This document shows positions 7,213-14,874 of a stretch of 19,080 nt of DNA, in pieces. The position numbers were made by a program, and so were the translations under genes. Below the pieces are notes generated by a model that searched no databases, was not told where the DNA came from, and saw nothing but the letters and a program-made list of their open reading frames with translations. Positions within the stretch are counted from its first letter, which is position 1; each line of letters starts with the position of its first letter. The DNA is from Pseudomonadota bacterium (GTDB taxonomy: Bacteria > Pseudomonadota > Gammaproteobacteria > Burkholderiales > Burkholderiaceae_B): NCBI GenBank assembly GCA_023427945.1, contig JAEYZR010000417.1, forward strand, positions 1 to 19,080. The letters are read 5' to 3'.

Positions 7213-8346
7213 TCAAAACAGCGCAGGTGGATTCTTGATGCGCAAAGCTGCCTGAACGGCACCAGGCAGTTCGCGGCACAACGCCTGCACCCAGTCTTCA
7301 GGCACACTCAGGCTGACCTTCACGAAGCGATCGCCGAACGCCTGTGTGTGATAGCGACCTTGCCTGATCATGATGCCTTTTTCCTGAAGTGCAGCCACCA
7401 GGCTCTCCGGTTGTATCCCCGCCTGAGTGGTCTCGATGATCAAAAAATTGGCTTGCGACGGATACACCGGGATATGCAGACCGTCGATGCCGTTGACCGC
7501 ATCAAACAGCATTTCCTGGTTGCGCCGTAACTGCTGCTTGATCGCAGGGAACCACTCCGACTTCGCCTCTAGACCTGCGATGGCTGCCTTTTGCGACAAG
7601 ACGTTGCTGCCCAGGTTATTGGGAGGTGCATTGGCAAGCAACTCGATGTTCTCCGTCGAAGCCACGACAGCCCCAAGGCGCATCCCGGCAAAGCCCAGCC
7701 ATTTGGAAAAGCTGTACATCATCAAGGTCTTTTCGGGATAGAACCGATAGGCCGGAGAAAACCGATCGGCAAACTGGCAGTACGTGGCGTCGTGGATGAA
7801 GTAGGCTCCCACTTCCCGCGCAACGTCGGTGAACGCCCGAATCTCTTCCTCGGTATGGCAGGTTCCCAGCGGATTGTTGGGGTCGACCAGATAGATCACC
7901 TTCGTGCGGGGTGTAACGTGGCGGCGCAACTGCTCGACCGTCAGTTTGAACTGCTGCGCAGGATCGTAGATAGGCATCTGAACCACGGTCGCACCCGCAC
8001 GTTGTGCGAAGGCCATCGGCCATGCCCAGCTGGGATCGGTCGTCAAGAACTCACTGCCGGGTTCGCAGAAGCGACTGCAAACGCTATACAGTGCCTGCAC
8101 GGCGCCGTCAGTCACCATCACGCAGCCATCAGGCAGGCCCAGATCCTCGCGGATGAGGCAACGTAGACGCTCGAACCCCAGCGGCGGTGCATAGGCATGA
8201 AACTGACCAGAGTCGAACGCTTCGATGACAGCCTGACGCACGGTCGGGTGCGGCTCGAAATGATTGGTGTTCTGGCCCAGCCATTTCAGATCAGGGTTCT
8301 CGCATAATTGATCAAAAAAGGCATTGCGCTGCTCGAAAGACTTCAT
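7213..8346 (-). CDS. Fold-type I PLP-dependent aminotransferase (class I/II)
   Basis: This 377-residue HisC/aspartate-aminotransferase-like enzyme transfers an amino group between an amino acid and a keto acid using pyridoxal phosphate. Cofactor residues are in order: Asn158 (DPNNPLG), Asp186 and Tyr189 (HDATYCQF), the Schiff-base Lys215 in SFSKWLGFAGMRLG and Arg223. The C-terminal position that normally holds an Arg gripping the substrate carboxylate appears to be Lys343 (RFVKVSLS), which may change substrate preference. The N-terminal NTNHFEPHP segment also departs from the usual NENPxGP. The start is ATG with AGGAG seven bases upstream. It leads the pair with the M20 hydrolase, suggesting the amino acid released there is its substrate. 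It is clearly different in sequence from the second aminotransferase at 14938-16050. Confidence 0.9.
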   Translation of the reverse strand: MKSFEQRNAFFDQLCENPDLKWLGQNTNHFEPHPTVRQAVIEAFDSGQFHAYAPPLGFERLRCLIREDLGLPDGCVMVTDGAVQALYSVCSRFCEPGSEFLTTDPSWAWPMAFAQRAGATVVQMPIYDPAQQFKLTVEQLRRHVTPRTKVIYLVDPNNPLGTCHTEEEIRAFTDVAREVGAYFIHDATYCQFADRFSPAYRFYPEKTLMMYSFSKWLGFAGMRLGAVVASTENIELLANAPPNNLGSNVLSQKAAIAGLEAKSEWFPAIKQQLRRNQEMLFDAVNGIDGLHIPVYPSQANFLIIETTQAGIQPESLVAALQEKGIMIRQGRYHTQAFGDRFVKVSLSVPEDWVQALCRELPGAVQAALRIKNPPALF

Positions 8347-8371
8347 AACCTACTCCTCTTTCCCACCGATA

Positions 8372-8402
8372 AAATATACATTATTTATTTAATTGTATAT
8401 TT
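8372..8402. promoter_or_regulatory. AT-rich inverted repeat in the aminotransferase promoter region
   Basis: AAATATACA (8372-8380) and TGTATATTT (8394-8402) form a perfect 9-bp inverted repeat with a 13-bp AT-only spacer, within the only strongly AT-rich patch of this intergenic region. On the minus strand several -10-like words occur (TATAAA, TACAAT) with no clear -35 partner. The ATTGTAT core resembles GntR-family half-sites and part of the palindrome at 9445-9464. It begins 26 bp upstream of the aminotransferase start. Confidence 0.4.
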
Positions 8403-8411
8403 ATACGCATC

Positions 8412-8442
8412 AAAAACGAGCGCAGTCCAAGGACTTCGCTCG
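8412..8442 (-). terminator. Rho-independent terminator of the Bug/TctC gene
   Basis: There is a 12-bp stem with one internal mismatch (8417-8428 with 8431-8442, about AGTCC/GGACT at the tip). On the minus strand it is followed by TTTTT (A-run 8412-8416). It begins 19 bp after the stop of the solute-binding-protein gene and separates it from the aminotransferase gene. Confidence 0.8.
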
Positions 8443-8461
8443 CCTGTAGCTCGATCAGGCC

Positions 8462-9430
8462 TTACTGAAGCACAATCTTCGCGCCATCGATCACCGACCT
8501 CCACTTCGCGGAGTCGTCCCTGATCCGTGCGGCCAATGATTGGGCGCTGTCGCCTACAGGCTCCATCCCCTGGGTCTGCAAGGCCTTGAGCACTTGCTCG
8601 TCTTTCATGAGCTGCGCCGTTGCCGCACCCACCTTCTCAACCACCTCAGTGGGCAGTCCCGCAGGACCGACCAGGGCATACCAGGCCAGGGCTTCGAAAT
8701 CAGGCAAGCCCTGCTCCGCCACGGTTGGTACATCCGGCAGCGCTGCCGAGCGCTTGGCCGAGGTGATGGCGATCGGTTGAAGGGTGCCTGCCTTGATCTG
8801 CGGAATGACCGGCGCCAAGGACGAAACGATCACGGGAACTTGCCCACCAATGGCATCCGCGATAGCGGGGCCACCCCCTTTGTATGCAATGTGCACGGAC
8901 TCCAGCTTGCGCTCGATCTGCAGCATCTCCATGCCCACATGGCCCACGCTGCCGACACCGGAGGTCGCATAGCTGTACTTCCCGGGCGAGGCACGCATCA
9001 AACCGATCAGTTCAGGCAGCGACTTGGCGGGAACTTGCGGATTGACCGCGAGCAACATGCCGGCCGAGGCCACAGTACCGATGGGCGTGAAAGACGTGTC
9101 GGGCTGATATCCAACCTGCTGCAAGCTGGGAAGAATCACCAATGTTGCTGACTCCAACAGATGCAAGGTGTAGCCGTCTGCCGGCGCGGCCGCGACAGCG
9201 CGCGCACCGATCACGCCTGCCGCGCCGGCGCGATACTCAACCACGACACTTTGCCCCAGCACCTCTCCGAGTTTGGGCGCGATGACCCGCGCCACGGCGT
9301 CGATCGAACCGCCTGGCGCATAGCCCAGCACCAGCTTGACAGGCTTGTCTGGATAGGTTGATTGGGCTGAATGTGCTGCCGTGCAAGCCAGCACGCCCAG
9401 AGCGAACGCCAAAGCCTTGAAGCATTTCAT
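8462..9430 (-). CDS. Bug/TctC-family periplasmic solute-binding protein
   Basis: This is a 322-residue extracytoplasmic binding protein of the tripartite tricarboxylate transporter (TTT) family, very numerous in Bordetella and its relatives. A signal peptide (about 1-22, TAAHSA) precedes the canonical YPDKPVKLVLGYAPGGSIDA, RVIAPKLGEVLGQ, VVEYRAGAAGVIGA and DGYTL motifs, then HIAYKGGGPAIADAIGGQV. These proteins bind carboxylates or amides. No TctA/TctB membrane genes are adjacent, so it is an orphan binding protein that must borrow a transporter or act as a sensor component. The start is ATG with GGGGA upstream. It has its own promoter, a GntR-type operator and a terminator, so it is monocistronic. 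The GntR regulator gene just upstream probably controls it. Confidence 0.93.
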   Translation of the reverse strand: MKCFKALAFALGVLACTAAHSAQSTYPDKPVKLVLGYAPGGSIDAVARVIAPKLGEVLGQSVVVEYRAGAAGVIGARAVAAAPADGYTLHLLESATLVILPSLQQVGYQPDTSFTPIGTVASAGMLLAVNPQVPAKSLPELIGLMRASPGKYSYATSGVGSVGHVGMEMLQIERKLESVHIAYKGGGPAIADAIGGQVPVIVSSLAPVIPQIKAGTLQPIAITSAKRSAALPDVPTVAEQGLPDFEALAWYALVGPAGLPTEVVEKVGAATAQLMKDEQVLKALQTQGMEPVGDSAQSLAARIRDDSAKWRSVIDGAKIVLQ

Positions 9431-9444
9431 GGATTTCCCCTTCG

Positions 9445-9464
9445 ATTATTTGCATACAAATAAT
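9445..9464. promoter_or_regulatory. 20-bp palindromic operator, likely bound by the neighbouring GntR regulator
   Basis: ATTATTTG-CATA-CAAATAAT has perfect 8-bp arms around a 4-bp centre. The TTTGCATACAAA core fits the TnGTnnnACnA-like pattern of FadR/FCD-type GntR sites. It lies at about +6 to +25 of the promoter at 9477-9505, between the transcription start and the ribosome-binding site of the Bug gene, so repression by roadblock or occlusion is expected. A partial copy, TTGCATA, overlaps the -10 flank at 9471-9477. Confidence 0.7.
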
Positions 9465-9476
9465 GCTGTTTTGCAT

Positions 9477-9505
9477 ATTCTTGAGCGCAAGCACAAAGAA
9501 GTCAA
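9477..9505 (-). promoter_or_regulatory. Sigma-70 promoter of the Bug/TctC gene
   Basis: On the minus strand a -35 TTGACT (9500-9505, 5/6) and a -10 AAGAAT (9477-9482, 4/6) are separated by the ideal 17 bp. The predicted start is near 9470, giving a leader of about 40 nt that contains the palindromic operator. The rest of the 184-bp gap (9506-9614) contains A-rich DNA and only a weak 5-bp hairpin (CGTGC/GCACG), so the GntR gene has no clear terminator. Confidence 0.6.
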
Positions 9506-9614
9506 TGACAAAAAGGAGAAAAAAAGACAGTGCACCAGCGGCGTGCGTGAGCACGGAAAGAACGACAGGAATGCGCCAGCATGCATCGCATGAAGCACCC
9601 CGACGGTGCGGGAC

Positions 9615-10322
9615 TTAACGTCCTGAGGATGCGATCAAATCGCCCAGCAGATCCATGTCGGGCATGGAGTGTGCCCGCAACAGTTGCGCTGCCCGAGCGC
9701 CATCGCGCTCGACAATGGCCTGAACAATGGCCTCGTGCTCCTCGAACACCTTGGCAACCTCCCCTTCGCGGCTGAGCTCATAGGCGCGGTAGGGCGCGAT
9801 GCGATCGTACAGGGCACAGGCCTGGTCGATCAAACAGTGATTGTGCGAACCCTTGTAGATAAGGAAATGGAAAGTGCGATTGTGCTTCTGATAGGCACTG
9901 CGCGCACTATCGGAAACCGACTCACGAATCTTGTCTACCTGCGCCTGCAGTTGCGTACGCTCTGCGGCCGTCATGCGCCGCGCCGAGAGGCGACCCGCGA
10001 AGGCCTCGAGCTCAGCCATCATCTCGAACATCTCGACCAGTTGCTGAACCGACGCCTGCGCCACCACAGCGCCTTGCCTGGGACGCCACTGCACCAGACC
10101 GCTTGCCACCAACTGACGCAACGCTTCGCGCACGGGCGTTCGCGAGACGTTGAACCGGATCGCCAGCGAATGCTCGTCCAGCTTTTCGCCAGGCGCATGC
10201 AGGCCCGTCACGATCTCTTCAGTGATGCGCACACGCACTTCGTCGGCGAGCGTGCTGCGGCTGCTGGCGGGCTTGCGCGACGGATGCAGGGACAAGGCGC
10301 GGGAAGGCGCGGTTTTGGACAT
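9615..10322 (-). CDS. GntR-family transcriptional regulator, FCD (FadR-type) domain
   Basis: This 235-residue regulator has a winged helix-turn-helix (about 26-88; LADEVRVRITEEIVTG, then LAIRFNVSRTPVREALRQLVASGLV) and an all-helical FCD effector domain. Likely metal/effector ligands are Asn148, His152 (KHNRTFHFLIYKG), His196 (EEHEAIVQAI) and His218 (LRAHS). FCD regulators usually repress uptake or catabolic genes until a small carboxylate binds. The adjacent Bug gene has a matching palindrome behind its promoter, which is the obvious target. The start is uncertain: ATG at 10320-10322 is preferred because MSKT begins an ordinary N-terminus, but neither it nor an in-frame TTG at 10353-10355 has a clear ribosome-binding site. 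The 112-bp upstream gap (10323-10434) shows only a weak CGGCG/CGCCG hairpin and a CATAAT-like -10. Confidence 0.9.
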   Translation of the reverse strand: MSKTAPSRALSLHPSRKPASSRSTLADEVRVRITEEIVTGLHAPGEKLDEHSLAIRFNVSRTPVREALRQLVASGLVQWRPRQGAVVAQASVQQLVEMFEMMAELEAFAGRLSARRMTAAERTQLQAQVDKIRESVSDSARSAYQKHNRTFHFLIYKGSHNHCLIDQACALYDRIAPYRAYELSREGEVAKVFEEHEAIVQAIVERDGARAAQLLRAHSMPDMDLLGDLIASSGR

Positions 10323-10434
10323 GAGGTTTTCTGGTGGACGCGTCGATGAACGCAAAAAGGATCACGCACGGCGCCCGCAGGACGCCGAACCGCCGTTATT
10401 ATGAACCATGCGCTATCTGGCGGACAGCAAGGCT

Positions 10435-11865
10435 CTAGACAATGTTGCCCAGGCCTGCCGGCCGGTTGCTGCGCAAGTGCCTTCCGACAGTCTGCAGCGC
10501 AGACTCAAGCGCCTGCATCGAGGGCACGCGGCCCAGACTGATTCTGAGCGCCATTGGCGCCAGCGAGCCATCCACGGAAAAATGCGATCCCGGCGATACC
10601 TGTATGCCTTGCCTGTAAAGGGCGATCGCAATATCGTCTGGTCTTGTCGAGCCCGTATCCACCCAGACATGATAAGTCGGGCTCTGGGGCTTGAACATGA
10701 AGGGCCCCAGCGTGCGCAGCGCGACATCAATGCGGCGCTGCGCTTCCGCACGATGGATCGCCACACATTGCTGCGCCGCACCGCTGCCGATCAAGTGGGC
10801 AGCCATGCTCGCTTGCAAGGATGGTTCTGTCCACGCAAGCATCAACATGGCATCACGCAACGGCAAGGTCAACGTCTTCGGGGCGACCACATAACCGACA
10901 CGCATGCCGGCTGACACGGTCTTGGAAAGACTCGTGACCAGCACCACACCTTCTGGCCAGAGTGCAGCAAGCGGAGGCGATTCCGGGCCTGCCAGCAAGC
11001 CATAGATATCATCCTCGATGATGGGCACGGATGCCGCCTTCGCCGACTCGATCAGCTTGAGACGTCTCTGATGCGAGAGCGTCGCACTCGTCGGGTTGTG
11101 GGTGGCAGGCGTACACACGATGACCTTGGGGCGATGCTTGGCGATGAGACCGGCCACCTGGTCGGTGACCATCCCTTCCTCATCGACAGCAATGCCCACA
11201 AGTTTCAGTCGGAGCATCTGACCGATTCGACGCAAACCTGCGTAGTTCAGCTCCTCGCACAACACACTATCGCCAGGCTCTGTCAGCGCCAGTAGTGAAA
11301 CGATCAGACCCTCGTGCGCACCGTGGGTGATCAGCACTTGTTCGGGGCTGACGACATGATCGCGCAATGCCATCCAGGCGCAGCCTGCGGCGCGATTGTT
11401 TGCGCTACCCGGCACGGGTTCATAATCGAACAATGATGTGGCCTCAGCCGACGATGCGGTGTGCTGCAGGCTCTCCTGAAGCAATTGCGCTGTCAGTTCG
11501 GCAGGCGGGGCATTGAGTGAAAGATCGACGTGAGTGGGCTTGAAGGGCGCCTGCGAGCCCTTCTGATTGATGTAGGTACCACTGCCTGCCCGTGCAATCA
11601 CCAGCCCGTTGCGTGTGGCCAGATCAATCGCCTTGGTCACCGTCGCGATGGTCACATTGAAATACTCGGCGATCTCTCTTTGCGGGGGCAATCGGGTACC
11701 CGGCATCAGAGCGCCGTCATCCACCCCTTTTGCGATCGCAGCAGCGACGGCAGCATATTTGGTGCCACTGCCCAACTCCATCACAGGAGCCCAGTTTGCC
11801 ATCAAAGGCACACGCCCCTGTGCCTGATGCAAGTCGCTAGAACCTTCAGCGCTTTCTGATGACAT
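10435..11865 (-). CDS. MocR/PdxR-type regulator (GntR wHTH fused to aminotransferase domain)
   Basis: This is a 476-residue fusion: a GntR winged helix-turn-helix at about 36-100 (PGTRLPPQREIAEYFNVTIA) joined to a fold-type I aminotransferase-like domain (about 110-470) that binds PLP and senses amino compounds. The cofactor site is intact: Asn257 (ATHNPTS), Asp286 and Tyr288 (EDDIYG), Lys315 (SLSKTVSAGMRVG) and Arg441 (ALRISLG). MocR proteins act as regulators, not usually as enzymes. Its ATG lies 11 bp after the dctM stop and its GGAG site overlaps that gap, so it is the fourth gene of the TRAP operon. It probably controls this operon and/or the divergent aminotransferase-hyuAB operon through the repeats at 14887-14926, in response to an amino acid or PLP-amine made by the pathway. 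Confidence 0.92.
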   Translation of the reverse strand: MSSESAEGSSDLHQAQGRVPLMANWAPVMELGSGTKYAAVAAAIAKGVDDGALMPGTRLPPQREIAEYFNVTIATVTKAIDLATRNGLVIARAGSGTYINQKGSQAPFKPTHVDLSLNAPPAELTAQLLQESLQHTASSAEATSLFDYEPVPGSANNRAAGCAWMALRDHVVSPEQVLITHGAHEGLIVSLLALTEPGDSVLCEELNYAGLRRIGQMLRLKLVGIAVDEEGMVTDQVAGLIAKHRPKVIVCTPATHNPTSATLSHQRRLKLIESAKAASVPIIEDDIYGLLAGPESPPLAALWPEGVVLVTSLSKTVSAGMRVGYVVAPKTLTLPLRDAMLMLAWTEPSLQASMAAHLIGSGAAQQCVAIHRAEAQRRIDVALRTLGPFMFKPQSPTYHVWVDTGSTRPDDIAIALYRQGIQVSPGSHFSVDGSLAPMALRISLGRVPSMQALESALQTVGRHLRSNRPAGLGNIV

Positions 11866-11876
11866 TTTTTCTCCTA

Positions 11877-13136
11877 TTACCAGCCGACAGTCAGAACCGA
11901 AGCGCCCGGAATGAACATGAGTCCAAGCAAAATGATGACGACTGCCGCAGCGAACGGGAGTGTACCTTTAAACACCTGCATGACCGGTACCTTGCTGATG
12001 GCACTGATGACGAAAAGATTCAGGCCGATAGGCGGCGTGATCACTGCCAGTTCCATGTTCAGAATCAACAGAATACCGAAATGAATGAGGTTGACGTCGG
12101 CATTGATCAGCAGCGGCAGCAGTATAGGCATCGTGATGAGAATCACCGAGATGACCTCCAGGAACATGCCAAGAATCAAAAAGAAAATCATCAATGCCGT
12201 CAGCAACTGCCAGCCTTCCAGATTCATCGCGGAAATGCTTTCGAAGATGGCATGCGGTATGCGCTCCGCCGTCAATGCATAGCTGAACAAGCTGGCCGAG
12301 CCGATGATCAACAGAATCATGCCCGCAGTCGAAGCCGACAATGTCAGCATGGTGGGCAATTTCGAAAGCGGCGTGCGATAGACCAGAAGCGCCATGCCCA
12401 AAGCATAGGCGCACGCCACTGCGCTGGCTTCGGTGGGGGTGAAATAACCCGAGTAGATCCCCCCAAGAATGATGACCGGCAACAGAAGAATGCCGCCCGC
12501 CTTCTTGATGCTGGCAATGCGTACCGACATGGGTTGCCTGGGTCCCGGAGGCACCCCCGAACGTACCCCCATGACATAGGCGAAGATCACCAGCAGCAAC
12601 GCCAGCAACAGCCCGGGCAACATCGCCGCCTTGAACAGGCCACTGATGGATATGTCCGTCATCATGCCGTAAATGATCAATGGAATCGATGGTGGCAAGA
12701 CGATTCCCAGGCCGCCTGCCGTGGCGATCAGCCCCACGGAGAACGACCGGTTATAGCCGCGTGCCAGCATCTCCGGAATCATCACGGATCCCACGGCGGC
12801 GGCCGTCGCCGTCGATGAGCCGCAGATCATCGAAAAGAACAGCGTTGCCAGAACGGCGACCACTGGCAGGCCACCACGATAGTGACCCATCCACGCATCA
12901 ACCATCTCGACCAATTTGCGTGTAGCGCCGCTGCGATTCAGTATTTCGGCCGACAGAATGAAAAACGGGATGGACAGCAAAGTGGCAGAATTCAATGATC
13001 CGAACAGCGTGGAGGCAAACGCGGTCGGATACTCATTGGCCGAGGTCATGTACGCGAGGCCCGCCAAGGCCAATACGAAAGCGACTGGCGCGCCGATGAG
13101 CAGCCCTGCTCCTAAAACACCAAAGGTGGTGAACAT
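11877..13136 (-). CDS. dctM: TRAP transporter large permease, DctM type
   Basis: This is a 419-residue inner-membrane protein, the ion-coupled transport subunit of a TRAP system. It is almost wholly hydrophobic, with about a dozen membrane helices and family marks such as GAPVAFVLALAGLAYM near the N-terminus, IPFFILSAEILNRSG, STATAAAVGSVMIPEM (the transport-site region), GLGIVLPPSIPLIIYGM and ITPPIGLNLFVISAI. The length is normal for a stand-alone DctM. The start is ATG with AAGAGA upstream, 9 bp after the dctQ stop. It works with DctQ and the DctP binding protein from the same operon and is followed by the MocR gene. The carboxylate-like substrate is unknown. Confidence 0.95.
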   Translation of the reverse strand: MFTTFGVLGAGLLIGAPVAFVLALAGLAYMTSANEYPTAFASTLFGSLNSATLLSIPFFILSAEILNRSGATRKLVEMVDAWMGHYRGGLPVVAVLATLFFSMICGSSTATAAAVGSVMIPEMLARGYNRSFSVGLIATAGGLGIVLPPSIPLIIYGMMTDISISGLFKAAMLPGLLLALLLVIFAYVMGVRSGVPPGPRQPMSVRIASIKKAGGILLLPVIILGGIYSGYFTPTEASAVACAYALGMALLVYRTPLSKLPTMLTLSASTAGMILLIIGSASLFSYALTAERIPHAIFESISAMNLEGWQLLTALMIFFLILGMFLEVISVILITMPILLPLLINADVNLIHFGILLILNMELAVITPPIGLNLFVISAISKVPVMQVFKGTLPFAAAVVIILLGLMFIPGASVLTVGW

Positions 13137-13145
13137 AAAATTCTC

Positions 13146-13682
13146 TTAGAGATTGATGTTGGCCAGCGGAGCCTCGGACTGATCGAGGGTGACTTCAGTT
13201 GCGGGTTCACGCAGCACCTCCACCAGATGGACCAGTGCGTGTATCAGCATGAGCAGCCCGCCAAGTGGCATGATGATTTGCGGGATCCACATGGGAATTC
13301 TCACTGTTCCCAGGGTTCTGTCGCCAAAAGTCAGGCTTTCGTCCACCAGCAGCACCCCCGAGAACAGCAGGCCGCCAGCCATGACAATCATGGCGAGCGC
13401 ACTGGTGATGCGCAATGTCTTGGCAATGGCAGGCGGGCAGATCAGCAGCAGGATATCGACGCGCACATGAATATTGCGCTGTATGCCCACACCGGCCGTC
13501 AGAAAGATGCTCCAGATGGCACAAAACGCGGCCACCTCGTAGAGCCCGCCGACGCTGTAACCCGCCGCACGGACGAGAATCTGCAGGAACACCAGCCCAG
13601 CGGCGAAAAGCAAGAACAGCCCGCCAAGCTGGTCTTCGATAAAAGTCGTGATTCTCAGTAAATAAGCAAGCGAGCGTTTCAT
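13146..13682 (-). CDS. dctQ: TRAP transporter small permease, DctQ type
   Basis: This is a 178-residue inner-membrane protein with four predicted helices (about 18-40, 46-66, 85-110, 128-155), the standard DctQ topology. The GIQRNIHVRVDILL segment matches the conserved charged motif after helix 2 in this family. It pairs with DctM to form the membrane part of a TRAP transporter. The start is ATG with AGGAG eight bases upstream. It lies between dctP (48-bp gap with a hairpin) and dctM (9-bp gap), so translation is probably coupled to dctM. Confidence 0.92.
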   Translation of the reverse strand: MKRSLAYLLRITTFIEDQLGGLFLLFAAGLVFLQILVRAAGYSVGGLYEVAAFCAIWSIFLTAGVGIQRNIHVRVDILLLICPPAIAKTLRITSALAMIVMAGGLLFSGVLLVDESLTFGDRTLGTVRIPMWIPQIIMPLGGLLMLIHALVHLVEVLREPATEVTLDQSEAPLANINL

Positions 13683-13697
13683 GAGTCAGGCTCCTGG

Positions 13698-13721
13698 GCG
13701 GGTCTACCTACGGTAGCCCGC
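13698..13721 (-). other. Hairpin between dctP and dctQ
   Basis: GCGGG-CTACC pairs with GGTAG-CCCGC around a 3-nt loop, a 10-bp stem with one bulged base (13703). It starts 9 nt after the dctP stop and has no T-tract. Such hairpins after binding-protein genes commonly stabilise the upstream message or thin out downstream transcription, giving more DctP than DctQM. Confidence 0.6.
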
Positions 13722-13730
13722 GCGCGACGT

Positions 13731-14699
13731 TTATTGGCGAACCTGGCTGATCAAGGCCTTGGCTTCCTTGTTTTGCCGCTGCTCGGCTTTCGCCGCCATA
13801 TCCAGCCACGCCTGCTTGTTCTCGAGCTCGACCCATTTCAGGCCGTTTTCCGCCAGGTACTTCTCCCAGCGCGCGATATTGCCTATTGTCTGATCACGGT
13901 TCCACGCCTCGGCGTCTTTCACGGCACGCATGAACCCCTCGCGCTGTTTTCCGTCCATGCGCTCGAGGCTTTTCGTGTTGACGACCATCGCGTAGCCCCC
14001 TACGCCGAACAGTTCACGGCTACCGGAGGACAGAACCTCGTTCCAGCGTGCGGGTCCCGCATAAGTTGGCGTGGTCAACACAGAATCGGCCACGCCTTGC
14101 TGAAGGGCAAGATACACCTCGGTTGCCGGAATGGCGACAGAAGTCGCGTGACCGGCTTCCAGCATGGCCTCCAGCGGCCGGGAAGGTGCCATACGCACTT
14201 TACGCCCCCGCATGTCGCCAGGCTGGACTATTGGCTTCTGCGCGGCAAACAGATAGACGGGCCCGTCATGCCAGATACTCAGACCCGTCATGCCACGTGA
14301 ACTCAGGCGAGACAGCAGTTCGTTGCCGATCGGCCCGGCAAACGTGTCGATGGCGTGTTGCGGGTTCTTGAAGAGGAAAGGCTGATAGAAGACATCCCAG
14401 GCCGGGTCGATGCTGGAAAAATAGGACGTGTACGGCGCCACGATATCCACTTGGCCACGCGCCACGGCCCGCACCTCCTCAAGAGTAGGAACCAGTTGAC
14501 CACCAGGATAGACCTGCACGGTGACCGACCCATCGGTGTATTGCTTCACCAACTCGGCGAATTTGTTCGCGGTCTGGCCCTTGATCGCGGTTTCCGGTGC
14601 CTCATGAGCGAAGCGGTAGACAAGGTCAGCGGCATGCGCAGCTTGTGCTGCTCCCATGACGGCAATGCAGGCACACACCTTTTTCAGACGTTTGATCAT
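13731..14699 (-). CDS. dctP: TRAP transporter substrate-binding protein, DctP type
   Basis: This is a periplasmic binding protein of the TRAP family, about 322 residues, which captures an organic acid and delivers it to DctQM. The signal peptide is residues 1-23 (MIKRLKKVCACIAVMGAAQAAHA, cleavage AHA-AD). Mature-part marks include RFAHEAPETAIKGQTANKFAELV, YPGGQL, VDIVAPYTSYF, FKNPQHAIDTFAG, the substrate-carboxylate Arg region GRKVRMAPSRPLEAM and EVYLALQQGVADSVLTTPT. The frame is open 38 codons further upstream, but AAGGGG stands nine bases before ATG 14697-14699. ATG 14703-14705 is an alternative, only three bases from that site. It is first in the dctPQM-mocR operon, which diverges from the aminotransferase-hyuAB operon. 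Confidence 0.93.
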   Translation of the reverse strand: MIKRLKKVCACIAVMGAAQAAHAADLVYRFAHEAPETAIKGQTANKFAELVKQYTDGSVTVQVYPGGQLVPTLEEVRAVARGQVDIVAPYTSYFSSIDPAWDVFYQPFLFKNPQHAIDTFAGPIGNELLSRLSSRGMTGLSIWHDGPVYLFAAQKPIVQPGDMRGRKVRMAPSRPLEAMLEAGHATSVAIPATEVYLALQQGVADSVLTTPTYAGPARWNEVLSSGSRELFGVGGYAMVVNTKSLERMDGKQREGFMRAVKDAEAWNRDQTIGNIARWEKYLAENGLKWVELENKQAWLDMAAKAEQRQNKEAKALISQVRQ

Positions 14700-14874
14700 C
14701 GACATATTCCCCTTGGACGCATTGAATCGTGAATGCCGGACAGATTGTCCAGCCCATTCTTGAAATAACAGTATTACTCTGCATTTCGAGCAGGCTATTA
14801 TTCGATTTCGCAAAAGTCAATTCAAAAATATGACCCTCAAAGGCAATATAGGTGTTTATCCTAGTTAAAAAGAG

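Noticed and set aside
9529..9535. AGTGCAC near the Bug gene promoter as a third copy of the repeat at 14887-14926.
   Set aside because: Only seven bases match and GTGCAC is itself a palindrome that recurs by chance, also inside hyuB (about 18369). There is no paired copy.
14700..14813. N-terminal extension of DctP starting at 14813.
   Set aside because: The extra 38 residues have no secretion-signal character and would bury the clear signal peptide that begins at 14699, which has its own AAGGGG site.
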